Assembly: GCA_913060495.1 (NCBI GenBank)
Contig: CAJXRP010000004.1
Span: forward strand, 124,001 to 188,000
DNA: 64,000 bases
Direction: 5' to 3'
From: an uncultured Gammaproteobacteria bacterium
GTDB taxonomy: Bacteria; Pseudomonadota; Gammaproteobacteria; Pseudomonadales; Pseudohongiellaceae
Both the position numbers and the translations under genes were made by a program. Under the pieces are notes generated by a model. That model was not told the DNA's origin and ran no database searches. It worked only from the letters and a program-made list of their open reading frames with translations. Numbering within the stretch: position 1 is the stretch's first letter; each line of letters starts with the position of its first letter. Below, piece after piece: positions 62,654-64,000 of this stretch.

Positions 62654-64000
62654 ATGCAGAAAATCGCACTGATCGGCAATCCCAATTGCGGGAAGACAAC
62701 ACTCTTCAACGTGCTTACTGGCGCAAACCAAAAAGTCGGCAACTGGCCGGGCGTGACAGTAGAGAAGAAATTTGGATATTTTGAGCTCGAAAAAGAGTCT
62801 ATCGAGTTAGTCGACCTGCCCGGCATCTATTCCCTTGAACAGGACTATAGCGGCATAGACGAGAAGATTGCCCAAGACTATTTAGAACAGAGCGATATAG
62901 GCCTAATCATCAACATCGTTGATGCAACCAATCTCGAAAGAAGTCTTGTACTGACACAACAACTAATGGAGCGCGACATTCCATTAGTGCTTGTTATGAA
63001 CATGCTCGATGTGGCCGAGCAACAAGGGATCACCGTCACCGCGAGAAAGCTGGCCGACAAACTGCAATTGCCAGTGATTGAGATGATAGCCTCACAGAAA
63101 CGGGGCATTGATGAACTGAGAAGCGAACTAATCAGCAAGATAAATACTGCTCCCGAATTAACTAGCCGGCAGGAAGCTCCTCTCTCTGGGGCTAGTACTG
63201 CCGCCGAGGAAAAGTTACTTCAGCGCTACCATCAGTCACGCCAGCTCATCAATGGGGTTGTCGAAGTCTCCCCTACTCACCACAGCCTATCGGAACGTAT
63301 CGACGCAGTGCTGATCAATAGATGGCTAGGCATACCTTTCTTCTTATTGATGATCTATATGATCTTTACTATCGCAGTAAATCTTGGCGCAGTGTTCATC
63401 GATTTCTTCGATATATTATTCGCCGCAGTTTTGGTAGATGGAACGACTTGGCTGCTGCGCGAAATTTCTGCGCCTGAGGTGATCATCACCCTACTTGCCC
63501 AAGGCGTGGGCGGCGGCATAACTCTGGTCGCGACCTTCATACCAGTGATTGGCTTTCTCTACCTCTGTCTATCCGTTCTGGAAGACTCCGGCTATATGTC
63601 TCGCGCCGCCTTTGTGATAGATAGAGCGATGAGCGGTATAGGCTTGCCTGGAAATGCCTTCGTCCCATTAATCGTCGGCTTCGGCTGTAATGTCCCCGCG
63701 GTAATGGCAGCTAGAAGCTTGGGTAGAGACAGCGACCGACTGATGACTATCGCTATGGCTCCCTTCATGAGTTGTGGGGCGCGACTCACCGTCTATGCGC
63801 TTTTCGCCGCCGCATTCTTTCAGCAGAATGGACAGAACATTGTATTCGGTCTTTATCTGCTAGGCATCGTGCTGGCGATATTTACCGGCTGGATATTTCG
63901 CAAGCAACTCTTCACCAATGAGATCACACCTTCATTCCAAGAAATGCCTGCCTACCACGTTCCAATCCCACGCAACATTTTGCTAACCACCTGGTTTCGA
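62654..64000 (+). CDS. feoB: Ferrous iron transporter FeoB (3' truncated by window)
   Basis: First 449 residues; the frame continues past the right edge. The G domain has G1 GNPNCGKTT, G2 WPGVTVE, G3 DLPGIYS and G4 NMLD. The first membrane segments begin near residue 220, with FVPLIVGFGCNVPAVMAARS, the Gate-type motif with the essential Cys, near 335-355, and FMSCGARLTVYALF near 375. It drives GTP-dependent Fe(II) uptake. It follows feoA immediately and is under the upstream Fur box. Confidence 0.95.
   Translation, partial: MQKIALIGNPNCGKTTLFNVLTGANQKVGNWPGVTVEKKFGYFELEKESIELVDLPGIYSLEQDYSGIDEKIAQDYLEQSDIGLIINIVDATNLERSLVLTQQLMERDIPLVLVMNMLDVAEQQGITVTARKLADKLQLPVIEMIASQKRGIDELRSELISKINTAPELTSRQEAPLSGASTAAEEKLLQRYHQSRQLINGVVEVSPTHHSLSERIDAVLINRWLGIPFFLLMIYMIFTIAVNLGAVFIDFFDILFAAVLVDGTTWLLREISAPEVIITLLAQGVGGGITLVATFIPVIGFLYLCLSVLEDSGYMSRAAFVIDRAMSGIGLPGNAFVPLIVGFGCNVPAVMAARSLGRDSDRLMTIAMAPFMSCGARLTVYALFAAAFFQQNGQNIVFGLYLLGIVLAIFTGWIFRKQLFTNEITPSFQEMPAYHVPIPRNILLTTWFR

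Noticed and set aside
1-64000. tRNA, rRNA, CRISPR arrays, insertion sequences, prophage
   Set aside because: No cloverleaf, rRNA-like, spacer-repeat, transposase or integrase sequence was recognised by eye on either strand; a computed scan was not possible.

Overview
The window reads as a chromosomal segment of a free-living, probably marine, gammaproteobacterium. The evidence is a canonical RpoS, a UbiC chorismate lyase, an OmpA/OprF-type porin with a thrombospondin-3-like linker, Pseudomonas-style long PstC and PstA permeases, a Bfr/Bfd/Feo iron block and a Ppk1/Ppx pair. No rRNA, tRNA, CRISPR array, transposase or phage gene was seen. Species cannot be fixed from the sequence alone. FO synthase (the F420 chromophore enzyme) and a cytochrome c-fused copper monooxygenase-like protein are unusual for textbook gammaproteobacteria and point to an oceanic oligotroph lineage.

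Layout. 0-5 kb: a left-truncated metallo-beta-lactamase/cyclic-nucleotide-binding fusion, a stand-alone receiver protein, a hotdog dehydratase-like protein, an exported M24 peptidase and a DUF1232 protein. 5-14.4 kb: an exported amidohydrolase, bifunctional FO synthase (CofG-CofH fusion), an overlapping set of NAD(P)-binding protein, polytopic membrane protein and CDP-alcohol phosphatidyltransferase, a secreted chorismate mutase, a second DUF1232 paralogue and an exported M20 peptidase. 14.4-17.1 kb: a minus-strand three-gene cassette of MotA/TolQ-like stator with long tail, MotB/OmpA-like partner and an unknown protein with a C...CxxC motif. Its first two genes resemble ZorA and ZorB of the Zorya anti-phage system. 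It is bounded by terminators and is the best candidate here for an undescribed system.

17-26.2 kb: a periplasmic redox and copper-flavoured island. It holds an exported FNGIW-type protein, two small polytopic DUF6644-like membrane proteins, SURF1, a cytochrome c/PHM-like copper monooxygenase fusion, two tandem secreted paralogues, and two CopC-like proteins that lack the usual copper site. 26-36 kb: nitroreductase, serine hydrolase, HtrA protease, a ToxR/CadC-type membrane regulator, CopC-CopD, and an operon of glycosyltransferase, nucleoside phosphorylase-like protein, spore photoproduct lyase-like radical SAM enzyme and SDR.

36-46.4 kb: acyl-CoA dehydrogenase, two SDRs, a CurA-type reductase, class III aminotransferase, GNAT, a very small transcription unit with its own promoter and terminator, a GntR(YtrA)-ABC transporter operon with a perfect operator, and a family III CoA-transferase. 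46.4-49.6 kb: rpoS, ubiC and the ompA-like gene. 49.6-61.3 kb: phosphate control and polyphosphate (phoR, phoU-pstBACS, ppk1, ppx) with Pho-box-like sites. 61.4-64 kb: bfr-bfd divergent from feoA-feoB about one strong Fur box. feoB runs off the right edge.

Many starts are TTG or GTG. Where a ribosome-binding site or family alignment favours an inner start, that start is given and the alternative is stated.
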